This document shows, piece by piece, positions 22,850 through 28,802 of a stretch of 28,802 bases of DNA (position 1 is the first letter of the stretch; each line of letters opens with the position of its first letter). The notes beneath the pieces are model-generated. The model made no database searches. It worked only from the letters and a program-made list of their open reading frames with translations, and had not been told where the DNA came from. Made by a program: the position numbers and the translations under genes. The DNA is from a virus: IMG/VR virus record IMGVR_UViG_3300021964_000367, positions 1 to 28,802 of that record; one strand, written 5' to 3'.

Positions 22850-23752
22850 TCACGAAGGTTGTTGCATACGGAGCAGTTGCTTCGCATACTGTTGTTCAGT
22901 TATACCAAGTTTTTTAGAAATTGCAACTTGAGACGGAGTTAGTTTGACTGTTTGTTTACCACGACCATTGCTAGATCTACTTGCTCCCGCGACCTGTGGC
23001 CCAGATTTTTTCTTGGCCGTAAACTTGTGGGGGAACTCATTACGCATACGTTTGTCTACTTCTGCGTAATATTCATCACTTGTAGGGTCGTATCCTTCTT
23101 GCTCTGTCAGCTGTTTATGTAAATACAACGCCGTCAAAGTCATCGGTTCATCTGCGCCAAACCATTCATTTTTCGCGGCCCATTCTTCTGCTTTAACATC
23201 AGGAGCTTGTGGGGCTTGTGGGGCTTGTGGGGCTTGTGAAGCCTGTGGAGCTTGTGGAGCTTGAGCACGACGAGCTTGCTCCGCTTTAACATACTCAAGG
23301 CGCTCACGTTGACCAGCTAATTGAGCTAATCGTTTATTTGCTTCAAACTGCGCGTCTGTGTCCCCAATATCAGCGGCTCTTTTGAGGGTTTGTTTTAACA
23401 ACTGCTCCTCTGTATTCACCCTGTTTTCAAACTCAGTCACATAAGAAGCATCTAAAGAAGTTGTTCTTTGTTTTGCCTCATCAAGTTGTGTCTGTACAGA
23501 CTTCGCATAATCTAAAGCGGCTTGTTCGCGCCGTTCTGCCTCACGCATTTTGGCAGTGAGTTTGCTGATCCGTTTTTTAACGCCATCACTATATTGTTCT
23601 AGCTCGTTTTCGGAAGTGGTCTCACCCTCAGGCTCTTTCTCTTCGGCAGGGGCTTCCTCTTGAGCGGATGGTTCTTCAACAGGAGTTTCCTCCTCTATTT
23701 CAACGGCAATTTCTTCCGCTTCGTTTTCTACTTCATTTTTTGCTTCGGGCAT
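22850..23752 (-). CDS. Capsid scaffolding protein
   Basis: A 300-residue protein with the layout of a podoviral scaffold. It has a very acidic N-terminus (residues 1-50, Glu/Pro/Ala-rich), a charged coiled coil (about 55-165, SDGVKKRISKLTAKMREAER), a Gln-Ala-Pro linker (164-184), and a basic C-terminal helix-turn-helix-like part (LTPSQVAISKKLGITEQQYA) that would contact the capsid protein. It lies two genes upstream of the capsid gene and just after the GroES-like gene. A coiled coil with a basic C-terminal capsid-binding helix is known for P22 and phi29-type scaffolds. AGAGG lies 4 nt before ATG 23752. Catalytic protease residues are not apparent. Confidence 0.8.
   Translation of the reverse strand: MPEAKNEVENEAEEIAVEIEEETPVEEPSAQEEAPAEEKEPEGETTSENELEQYSDGVKKRISKLTAKMREAERREQAALDYAKSVQTQLDEAKQRTTSLDASYVTEFENRVNTEEQLLKQTLKRAADIGDTDAQFEANKRLAQLAGQRERLEYVKAEQARRAQAPQAPQASQAPQAPQAPQAPDVKAEEWAAKNEWFGADEPMTLTALYLHKQLTEQEGYDPTSDEYYAEVDKRMRNEFPHKFTAKKKSGPQVAGASRSSNGRGKQTVKLTPSQVAISKKLGITEQQYAKQLLRMQQPS
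23201..23263. repeat. 9-bp tandem repeat coding for Gln-Ala-Pro linker
   Basis: Seven imperfect 9-bp units in the scaffold gene encode QAP QAP QAS QAP QAP QAP QAP (residues 164-184). On the plus strand several units are nearly identical (GGGGCTTGT). It forms a flexible linker between the coiled coil and C-terminal part. Such a tract is prone to copy-number change. Confidence 0.85.
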
Positions 23753-23766
23753 GGTTCCTCTCCATG

Positions 23767-24261
23767 TTATAGATGCAGGATGTCGTCAGGGCTTGAGATT
23801 TTAGCTAAAATTTCATCATCATTAAGCAATCTAACCTCACCGCCTTCAATCTTAAAGCGGCTACCCGCATATCGACCGAAAATGACCCAGTCGCCTTCTT
23901 TACACCACGGCTCTGTTTTGGGGCCAAATTTATCTAGGTCTTTATATGCAAGTGGGCCAACTTTGAGCACATAACCACAAACCGTAGCAACGCGCTCTTT
24001 TTCCTGAGTTTCCGACGTGAGCAAAATACCACCATCAGACTTTTTCTTGCCCTGATAAGGCAATAACAAGATCCTCCACCCTGTAGGTGTGGGTAATCTT
24101 TCAAGTGCTGTTTGTGGGATTTTACTGGGATCTAAAACAACTTCATCAGCATCCACATAAGCTTCTGATAGTAATCCGTTGTTTTGTTGTGTGGGGGGTT
24201 TTTGTGCCTTTTGTGCTCTTTCTTTAGCAATGTGCTCTGGTACTAACAGAGAATCAGTCAT
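23767..24261 (-). CDS. GroES-like co-chaperonin (phage Cpn10)
   Basis: A 164-residue protein. Residues about 58-155 follow the GroES fold: TPTGWRILLLPYQ (first strand), KKKSDGGILLT (72-82), aligning with the GroES mobile loop KSAGGIVLT including its hydrophobic tripeptide, then TVCGYVLKVGPLAYKD, CKEGDWVIFGRYAG, and the C-terminal NDDEILAKI, like the GroES ending. The mobile loop binds the apical domain of GroEL. The first 57 residues are an extra polar region rich in Gln, Pro and acidic residues, absent from bacterial GroES (about 97 aa). It overlaps the upstream gene by 8 nt and lies just before scaffold and capsid genes, consistent with helping capsid folding through host GroEL, as T4 gp31 does. 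Confidence 0.86.
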   Translation of the reverse strand: MTDSLLVPEHIAKERAQKAQKPPTQQNNGLLSEAYVDADEVVLDPSKIPQTALERLPTPTGWRILLLPYQGKKKSDGGILLTSETQEKERVATVCGYVLKVGPLAYKDLDKFGPKTEPWCKEGDWVIFGRYAGSRFKIEGGEVRLLNDDEILAKISSPDDILHL

Positions 24262-24451
24262 CGTCTTTTGATACCTTTTTCAGCAGGTCTTTTAGTTCCT
24301 GTTCAGTTGTTGCAAGCTCACCGAGTCTAGCTCTGAGTTCCTTGAATGCGACAAGATCCGCTACTGGTCCAAAACAAATAGCGTCTTTGACCAAATCTTG
24401 ACGTTCGCGTACATTCTTAAGTATTTTTTCATAAATGTAAAGGTCTGACAT
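24254..24451 (-). CDS. Small coiled-coil protein, 65 aa
   Basis: A 65-residue, fully helical, charged protein starting MSDLYIYEKILKNVRERQDL. A short apolar turn (CFGPVADLVAF) separates it from a second helix (LRARLGELATTEQELKDLL), and it ends KKVSKDDD. It looks like a helical hairpin. The ATG shares a base with the lysozyme stop (TAATG at 24451), and its end overlaps the GroES-like gene by 8 nt. No function is recognised; the tight coupling suggests co-expression with both neighbours. Confidence 0.72.
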   Translation of the reverse strand: MSDLYIYEKILKNVRERQDLVKDAICFGPVADLVAFKELRARLGELATTEQELKDLLKKVSKDDD

Positions 24452-24873
24452 TAAATATATTCACCTGTTCTAATCATTTGGGCTACCTCTGTTGCTCTAG
24501 CTCCCACCTGTTCTGCCCAACGGGAGTCTAGAAACTCTTCAGAAGCAGTTTCCCAATCTTGATTAGACATGGCAAATAGTGCTTTCTCAAACTTCATCAA
24601 GCGCGACAATCCTAAATTAAAAACTAGGTTGATCATTGCGTCTTTTCTAACTTCATCTAAACCTTCAAACCAATCAAAAGCTATAGTAAGTTCTACTATG
24701 CACCGCTCTATGTCATTTTTGAGTAAAAAATTTATTTCTTCATCACTCAACCCCAGACCACCGACTTCATCGATATTACGGCCCACACCGATAGTCACAT
24801 AACCCGCACTGCAAGTGTATGCGTGTTTTTCTACGCCCTCATGTTTGCGTAAGAGCTGTATTATCTTTTCCAT
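24451..24873 (-). CDS. Endolysin: T4-type lysozyme (GH24 muramidase)
   Basis: A 140-residue lysozyme that cleaves the MurNAc-GlcNAc bond of peptidoglycan. The catalytic Glu is E12 (LLRKHEG). The second residue is C21 where T4 has Asp20, and T27 matches Thr26, giving the E-8-C-5-T spacing known from GH24 phage endolysins with Asp or Cys at this position. The VTIGVGRN block follows at 26-33, and the C-terminal lobe (RKDAMINLVFNLGL, FEKALFAM) is typical. No signal-anchor or cell-wall-binding domain is present, so release should depend on a holin. Candidates lie at 25686-26168 and 26168-26305. Its location between portal and capsid genes, not in a separate lysis cassette, is somewhat unusual. Confidence 0.9.
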   Translation of the reverse strand: MEKIIQLLRKHEGVEKHAYTCSAGYVTIGVGRNIDEVGGLGLSDEEINFLLKNDIERCIVELTIAFDWFEGLDEVRKDAMINLVFNLGLSRLMKFEKALFAMSNQDWETASEEFLDSRWAEQVGARATEVAQMIRTGEYI

Positions 24874-24880
24874 GTTTTAA

Positions 24881-25684
24881 CTAAATCTTTCTAGGGGGTA
24901 AAGCCGTCGCAATACCTGATTGTTGCACATAAGGATTAGGGCTTTTGAAGGTGTTCTGCACATCCCCTGTTGTAGCTCTACCTACAGTGTTCATCAAATT
25001 GTTGAACTGGCGCTCAGGAGTTGGGGGCGGAGGATTTACTCCCACAAGTCCTGCATAAGGGTTTTTATTGTAGTCAGGGTCGTAAGTGTAGCCACCAGTA
25101 GGCACTTGCACTGTCTCTCCTGTTTCTGGGTTAGTGACTGAAGTTACCGCTTGGGTAACTATAGCTCCAGGAGGTGGGGGTTTTACCCAAGAAGGCAACA
25201 TTGAGGAAGGCACAACGTTCGGGGATTGTTGCAACATTGAGGAAGGCACGACTGTATCTCGCGGCTGGGGAGCAACATCAGTACCACCTCCTATAAACTT
25301 GTTGTAATCAATGGCTTGATTGCCGCCTCCGTAAGTACCTAAACTAGTCAAAGGACCAATACCCAGTTGTTGTAACCCCGTAGTATCAATAATGAGGTTA
25401 CCGTTTTGGTCAAAGTTCAGCTTATCGATATCTTCCGGCCTAAAGTTAGGGTTGTTGAGTATCATGTCAGCCGTGATGCCCGATGAACCCGTCCCACTAA
25501 CAACAGGGGGGTTAGGAGTGGTCGTTGTCGTGTTGCCCCCAGTGGTTGTGGTGCTTCCACCAGCGGCTCCGGTGTTGTAATAAGGGTTGCCACCGAGAAA
25601 CCCAGCTAGATCTAAAGTTTTAGCAGTAGTGGTTCCAGGATCGAAGTTTCTAGTTCCGTCTTCCCCCCTCTGAGCAACAGGCAT
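24881..25684 (-). CDS. Pro/Gly/Thr-rich protein of unknown function, 267 aa
   Basis: The open frame reaches ATG 25720 inside the holin gene, but ATG 25684 has AAGGAG 7 nt upstream and lies 1 nt after the holin stop, so it is the better start (MPVAQRGEDGTRNFDPGT). The protein is low-complexity: a Thr/Gly-rich run (GGSTTTTGGNTTTTTPNPP), then a more ordered segment (ITADMILNNPNFRPEDIDKL, NLIIDTTGLQQLGIGPLTSL), then a Pro-rich part with a duplicated VVPSSML word, and a C-terminal ERQFNNLMNTVGRAT segment. No catalytic or membrane motif is seen. It lies between holin and endolysin. A disordered virion or spacer protein is possible; I do not recognise it. Confidence 0.68.
   Translation of the reverse strand: MPVAQRGEDGTRNFDPGTTTAKTLDLAGFLGGNPYYNTGAAGGSTTTTGGNTTTTTPNPPVVSGTGSSGITADMILNNPNFRPEDIDKLNFDQNGNLIIDTTGLQQLGIGPLTSLGTYGGGNQAIDYNKFIGGGTDVAPQPRDTVVPSSMLQQSPNVVPSSMLPSWVKPPPPGAIVTQAVTSVTNPETGETVQVPTGGYTYDPDYNKNPYAGLVGVNPPPPTPERQFNNLMNTVGRATTGDVQNTFKSPNPYVQQSGIATALPPRKI
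25195..25249. repeat. Direct repeat of 19 bp at 36-bp spacing
   Basis: The 19-mer gcaacattgaggaaggcac occurs at 25195-25213 and again at 25231-25249, in frame in the Pro/Gly/Thr-rich gene. It gives a VVPSSML peptide twice, 12 residues apart. It is a small internal duplication with no sign of a regulatory role. Confidence 0.8.
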
Positions 25685-25685
25685 C

Positions 25686-26168
25686 CTATTTCTCCTTATC
25701 CTGCGTATTACTTGCGCCAAAATAAAAACTTATAACAGCACTCACCGTTCCACCAAGGTAACCGAGGACAAGGCTAACGATCGTGTCACTATTTTGATCG
25801 GGCGGCATAAGGGTGACGAGGAAGATGTACCCCAAAAAGCCAGTAAGACTGAGTAAACCAATAGCACGGGCAGTCCAATCACCAGAAAAATGAGATCGGG
25901 CGTCCTGCTTATCTCTCGTTTCAAGCTCAAAGATGTCAACATCCATCTCCTTCATTTTAGCTTCAAATTTCAGCTCTGCTTCGCGTATACGAGCGATATC
26001 TTCCGGCCCTGCGGCACGAAAAGCCTTATCTATGGCAGTAGGAGTAGGATCACAGCCCAGCACTTCACCAATAATTTTGCCAGCGGCCCCACCTATAGGA
26101 CCACCCAAAGCGGCCCCTAGTGTAGGCGCAATCGCACCCACAACATTTTTGATTTTACCAAAACTCAT
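25686..26168 (-). CDS. Holin (3-TM / gene-transfer-agent-type), 160 aa
   Basis: A 160-residue protein. The first 40 residues are Gly/Ala-rich and amphipathic (IAPTLGAALGGPIGGAAGKI). Residues 55-95 are a charged helix (REAELKFEAKMKEMDVDIFE). After GDWTAR come two clear membrane segments: 102-121 (AIGLLSLTGFLGYIFLVTLM) and about 130-150 (IVSLVLGYLGGTVSAVISFY), ending FGASNTQDKEK. This order matches what I recall of the family called holin of 3TMs for gene-transfer release, found with phage endolysin genes. It would permeabilise the inner membrane to release the lysozyme encoded two genes downstream. The start overlaps the previous gene's stop by one base (TAATG at 26168). The first hydrophobic stretch may or may not cross the membrane. 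Confidence 0.76.
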   Translation of the reverse strand: MSFGKIKNVVGAIAPTLGAALGGPIGGAAGKIIGEVLGCDPTPTAIDKAFRAAGPEDIARIREAELKFEAKMKEMDVDIFELETRDKQDARSHFSGDWTARAIGLLSLTGFLGYIFLVTLMPPDQNSDTIVSLVLGYLGGTVSAVISFYFGASNTQDKEK

Positions 26169-26305
26169 TACAGAACCGCCAAGGCTACAACTAGACCAAC
26201 TGTGACCAACGTCGCCACACCAATCCTTTCAACAGTGCTTTTTTGCATCCAATCCCATACTGGTTGGCCTACCTTGGCTAACGCTTTATTCACGATATTT
26301 TGCAT
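26168..26305 (-). CDS. Small single-span membrane protein, 45 aa
   Basis: An uninterrupted 45-codon frame starts at ATG 26305 with GAGGAAA 6 nt upstream. Its TAA shares one base with the holin start (TAATG at 26168). The N-terminus is amphipathic (MQNIVNKALAKVGQPVWDWM) with a basic patch. The last 19 residues are hydrophobic (RIGVATLVTVGLVVALAVL), giving one membrane span. It overlaps the preceding 57-codon gene by 16 nt. Its direct coupling to the holin makes a holin partner or antiholin the first guess, but this is inferred from position only. Confidence 0.65.
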   Translation of the reverse strand: MQNIVNKALAKVGQPVWDWMQKSTVERIGVATLVTVGLVVALAVL

Positions 26306-26463
26306 TTAGGGTTTCCTCGCATTTCACCGCCATGCCTTTTCTTTGACCGTTTAGCTACGTCCAAAGCAATCGCCACAGCCTGCTTCTGGGGTTTGCCAGC
26401 CGCCATTTCCGTACGGATGTTTTGGCTGATTGTTTTCCTGCTAGATCCTTTTTTCAAAGGCAC
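26290..26463 (-). CDS. Small basic protein, 57 aa, GTG start
   Basis: A 57-codon frame starts at GTG 26463, fused to the stop of the preceding gene (TAGTG), with AGAGG 9 nt upstream. The sequence is PLKKGSSRKTISQNIRTEMA then GKPQKQAVAIALDVAKRSKK and a GGEMRG tail. The PLKKGxSxKTIS and PQKQAVAIAL words recall very small basic proteins repeatedly encoded by phages, with no known function; this is from memory. The tail shares the GGEM word with the two Lys-rich proteins at 26463-26765 and 18310-18570. The charge suggests nucleic-acid binding. Confidence 0.7.
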   Translation of the reverse strand: MPLKKGSSRKTISQNIRTEMAAGKPQKQAVAIALDVAKRSKKRHGGEMRGNPKCKIS

Positions 26464-26765
26464 TAAAAAACACCTCTGAACTTAGTTCCTCGCAACGCCG
26501 CGCCACCCCCACGACAAATATCACCGTTGGTAGCACGATCGCTAGTAGCGTCTAAGGTAGCGTTCACCATGCCACCGTCTTTCATACGCAACATTTCACC
26601 ACCGCCCATCTTCTTGTCGCGTTTTTGTTTGGTCGCGGACTTCATAGACTCAGAAGTATTGCCGTCATTATCCATATCTAAAAAATCAGGTTTTGCATTG
26701 CCGCCATTTTTCATCGCTTTCCTTCCTTTAACAGAACCGCCTTTAGTTTTTCTAGTGTTTTCCAT
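26463..26765 (-). CDS. Lys/Gly/Met-rich small protein, 100 aa
   Basis: A 100-residue, basic, low-complexity protein starting MENTRKTKGGSVKGRKAMKN. It carries FLDMDNDGNTSESM (a Asp/Asn-rich stretch reminiscent of a calcium-binding loop, too weak to call), then KKMGGGEMLRMKDGG, and a C-terminal CRGGGAALRGTKFRGVF. The ATG shares one base with the portal stop (TAATG at 26765). It is related in style to the small proteins at 26290-26463 and 18310-18570 through the GGEM word. A DNA-binding or portal-associated role is possible; nothing is proven. Confidence 0.72.
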   Translation of the reverse strand: MENTRKTKGGSVKGRKAMKNGGNAKPDFLDMDNDGNTSESMKSATKQKRDKKMGGGEMLRMKDGGMVNATLDATSDRATNGDICRGGGAALRGTKFRGVF

Positions 26766-28802
26766 TAACCCCCTCTCCTCTGTGCCGCTTGCTGTTGCAT
26801 TCTCAACATAGCTATCTCCTCACTGGATTGTATACGCTCCCTACCCAGCGCAATATTTTCCGCCTGTCTTTGTTGGTCAAAAGCCAGTTTCTGCTGATCA
26901 AGCTGTTGGTCAGCTTGTTGGTCTTGCGCCCTCAACTGTATCTCTTGTTGTTTAATAGCTACCAACGGGTCTTCTTCTGACTGCGGCGGGTTTTGTTGCT
27001 GGAACTGCTGGATAAGCTGTTGCTGGATTTGAGCAATCATAGCCTCATGCTGTTCCGGCGGTGCTTGTTGTGACTGCGGGTCTTGCGCCATCTGTTGGTC
27101 ATGCAACACACGAGCTTGCATACCTAAATGCTCATAAATGTGTTTTTCTAGCGTAAGCAAAACCGCTGGTTGCATCTGAGCCACACGACTGTTCATATAA
27201 GCTAAATGCACAGCTATATGTGCTTGATGGTCTTGCTCTGGGAAAGCCTGTAGCTTACCTTGCCCAGCCGCCGCAGAACTCGCTTCTTGGTTTTCCGTAG
27301 CGGGGTCTATTGGTCTTTGCTCAGGTTCTGGTTTGAGTATCTGCTCAATGTTTTGAACACCCAACGCAGTATAGACCCTGCTGTAGGCTTCATGTAGATT
27401 GTGGATTTCTGGCGCGGCCTGTGCTAACTTCAACTGCTCCTGCGCCAAAACCACCCGTTGTGACATACTAAAAATATTCGGGTCACTTACAGGTAAAATA
27501 TCTACACGGGCATCAAAGTCTTGCGACTTGATCATCGCGTCAACCCCAACGTTATACGGGTAAGGCTGGGGGTCTTCTGCAAACAACCTGCCAAGCATCT
27601 TTAATTCTTGCTTCAAGCTGTTGTGCATCCGCTTATGCACAGCACTCACAATACGAGCACCGCGCTCAAGCAACGCAATGGTGGTTCCTACCGGCATTTC
27701 CTTGTTGCCATCGGCTATACCTATATCGGTATTGCCAATAAACCGCTGGGCAGACTCAACAACAAAACCCATCAGCTGGAAAAGCGTAGCACTTGGCTCT
27801 TTGTACGGTAGGGGGATAAGACTAGCTTTTAGATCACCTCCTGGAACGTCAACATCTCTGAACTCTCCGGGCTGTAACGGGTTATCGTCGTCCGCAATCC
27901 GCAAACCTCTAGCCTTAAAACCACTAGGCATATTGGCTAACGTCCCAGCATCTATCAATTGACGCAAATTACTCGTCGCAGTACGCGACAAATTGCCTAA
28001 TAAATGAATTAACCCAAAACCGTAAAAACCGAGTCCTGGAGTGAATTTATACTGAACAAAATGGTCTATTTTGTCCTTTCTTGGGTCCTCTGGGGAGTAA
28101 TTTCGGCGAATGCTGACTACATCGCTACTGTCTTTGCACAAAGTAACGATATACGGCAGTTTTATACCCGATTCCTCACCATCTGGCATCAAATCTGGGT
28201 ACTCTGGAAGGTCCAAATAGCAATGGCACTCGTAAAACGTCAGCTGTTCGTTTGTGCCTGTGGGCTGTATGCCCTCTAAACGGTCATATTCTTCGGTAAT
28301 TTCGTCCGATTCGCCAGAACCAGCCTTTACCTCAACCTCCGCATAGACTCCAGCTACCTGTAACTTCCTAAACTCGTTCTCGCTGAGCTTAAAAACGTGC
28401 GTTATGCGCTCCGCAGTGGCTACATCAGTAGCACTGTACGGTACAATCACGTCTTCTGCGGGGATAAAACGGCTGACAGGCCGTCCCAAGGAGTCATCTA
28501 GGTATATTTTCTTAAAAGCACTGCCAGCCAAACCTAAAAAGTAAAGCATTTGGTCAAATTCTGGCTCGTATTCCTCCATCTCATACATGATCTGGTAGTT
28601 CATGTAATCTTGAACACGTCTAGCCTGTGCCTCTACCTCTGGATTAGGCAAACCAACAATGCTTGCTTTAACAGGACCAGTGCTGGGAAGCATCTCTTTG
28701 TATGCCCCAGCCTGAAATTGAGTAACCGCCTCGTTAAGTATGGGGTGGGTAACACCCGTTGCACCATCAAAAGGCTGAGTACGGTCTTCGTAACGCAAAC
28801 CT
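26765..28802 (-). CDS. Portal protein (P22-like), 5' end cut by window edge
   Basis: The frame is open to the right edge. The first in-frame start-like codon (TTG 28798) is only 4 nt from the edge and is surely internal, so the gene is partial; 678 residues are visible. The text (YKEMLPSTGPVKASIVG, YMNYQIMYEMEEYEPEFDQM, GLAGSAFKKIYLDDSLGRPV) and the later SGFKARGLRIADDDNPLQPG match a P22-type portal, the dodecameric ring for DNA entry. The C-terminal 120 residues are strongly Gln-rich and helical (MIAQIQQQLIQQFQQQNPPQ), comparable to the portal barrel or a disordered tail. A terminase gene is expected just outside the window. Confidence 0.88.
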   Translation of the reverse strand, partial: GLRYEDRTQPFDGATGVTHPILNEAVTQFQAGAYKEMLPSTGPVKASIVGLPNPEVEAQARRVQDYMNYQIMYEMEEYEPEFDQMLYFLGLAGSAFKKIYLDDSLGRPVSRFIPAEDVIVPYSATDVATAERITHVFKLSENEFRKLQVAGVYAEVEVKAGSGESDEITEEYDRLEGIQPTGTNEQLTFYECHCYLDLPEYPDLMPDGEESGIKLPYIVTLCKDSSDVVSIRRNYSPEDPRKDKIDHFVQYKFTPGLGFYGFGLIHLLGNLSRTATSNLRQLIDAGTLANMPSGFKARGLRIADDDNPLQPGEFRDVDVPGGDLKASLIPLPYKEPSATLFQLMGFVVESAQRFIGNTDIGIADGNKEMPVGTTIALLERGARIVSAVHKRMHNSLKQELKMLGRLFAEDPQPYPYNVGVDAMIKSQDFDARVDILPVSDPNIFSMSQRVVLAQEQLKLAQAAPEIHNLHEAYSRVYTALGVQNIEQILKPEPEQRPIDPATENQEASSAAAGQGKLQAFPEQDHQAHIAVHLAYMNSRVAQMQPAVLLTLEKHIYEHLGMQARVLHDQQMAQDPQSQQAPPEQHEAMIAQIQQQLIQQFQQQNPPQSEEDPLVAIKQQEIQLRAQDQQADQQLDQQKLAFDQQRQAENIALGRERIQSSEEIAMLRMQQQAAQRRGG

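Noticed and set aside
26463-26765. Possible EF-hand-like calcium loop (DMDNDGNTSESM)
   Set aside because: Only part of a loop matches and no flanking helices are evident in a low-complexity protein.
1-28802. CRISPR array, tRNA, rRNA, insertion sequence, integrase or attachment site
   Set aside because: No regularly spaced repeats, cloverleaf sequence, transposase or recombinase was found. The repeats seen are short in-frame coding duplications.

Overview
This 28.8 kb window is the virion-morphogenesis half of a tailed bacteriophage genome, most likely a podovirus of marine bacterioplankton. Every convincing gene lies on the minus strand and is transcribed from the right edge (28802) to the left edge (1). 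The order is portal, holin, endolysin, GroES-like co-chaperonin, scaffold and major capsid protein, then adaptor, nozzle and fibre proteins, then very large Ala/Gln/Gly-rich proteins. This is the P22/T7-like podoviral order. No tape measure, tail sheath or tail-tube gene is visible. The marine assignment rests on my memory of similar proteins in pelagiphage-like and uncultured marine virus genomes; no search was run. The terminase, replication genes and any integrase lie outside the window or are absent.

Region 28802-20833 is the head module. It opens with a portal protein cut by the window edge. Three small basic or membrane proteins follow, two of them under 60 residues. Then come a 3-TM-type holin, a Pro/Gly/Thr-rich protein, a GH24 lysozyme, a coiled-coil peptide, a GroES-like protein, an acidic scaffold, a conserved protein, a probable decoration protein and an HK97-fold capsid protein. 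A perfect 12-bp hairpin with a U-tract follows the capsid gene. It sits in the only real intergenic gap (20666-20832), which also holds a possible promoter for the downstream genes.

Region 20665-13125 holds small virion proteins, two adaptor-type proteins, two zinc-ribbon-bearing proteins, a 22-residue-repeat solenoid protein and a fibre protein. One zinc-ribbon protein ends in a cupredoxin-like domain with a type-1 copper ligand pattern. Region 13112-7401 holds an adhesin (Ig + Fn3 + six approximately 50-residue repeats), an AT-rich pair (coiled-coil protein and glycosyltransferase), a small protein and the P22 gp10-like nozzle. Region 7359-1 holds four large proteins, probably internal or ejected virion proteins; the last runs off the left edge.

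The genes are packed with 1-4 nt overlaps, and at least ten junctions are stop-start fusions such as TAATG, which suggests translational coupling. The most striking non-genic signal is a near-perfect chromosomal parS centromere sequence at 5992-6007, inside a virion gene. Other points of interest are the copper-site-like domain, a basic GGEM motif shared by three small proteins, and a tryptophan-glycine module shared by two virion proteins. No stretch longer than 167 nt lacks a gene.
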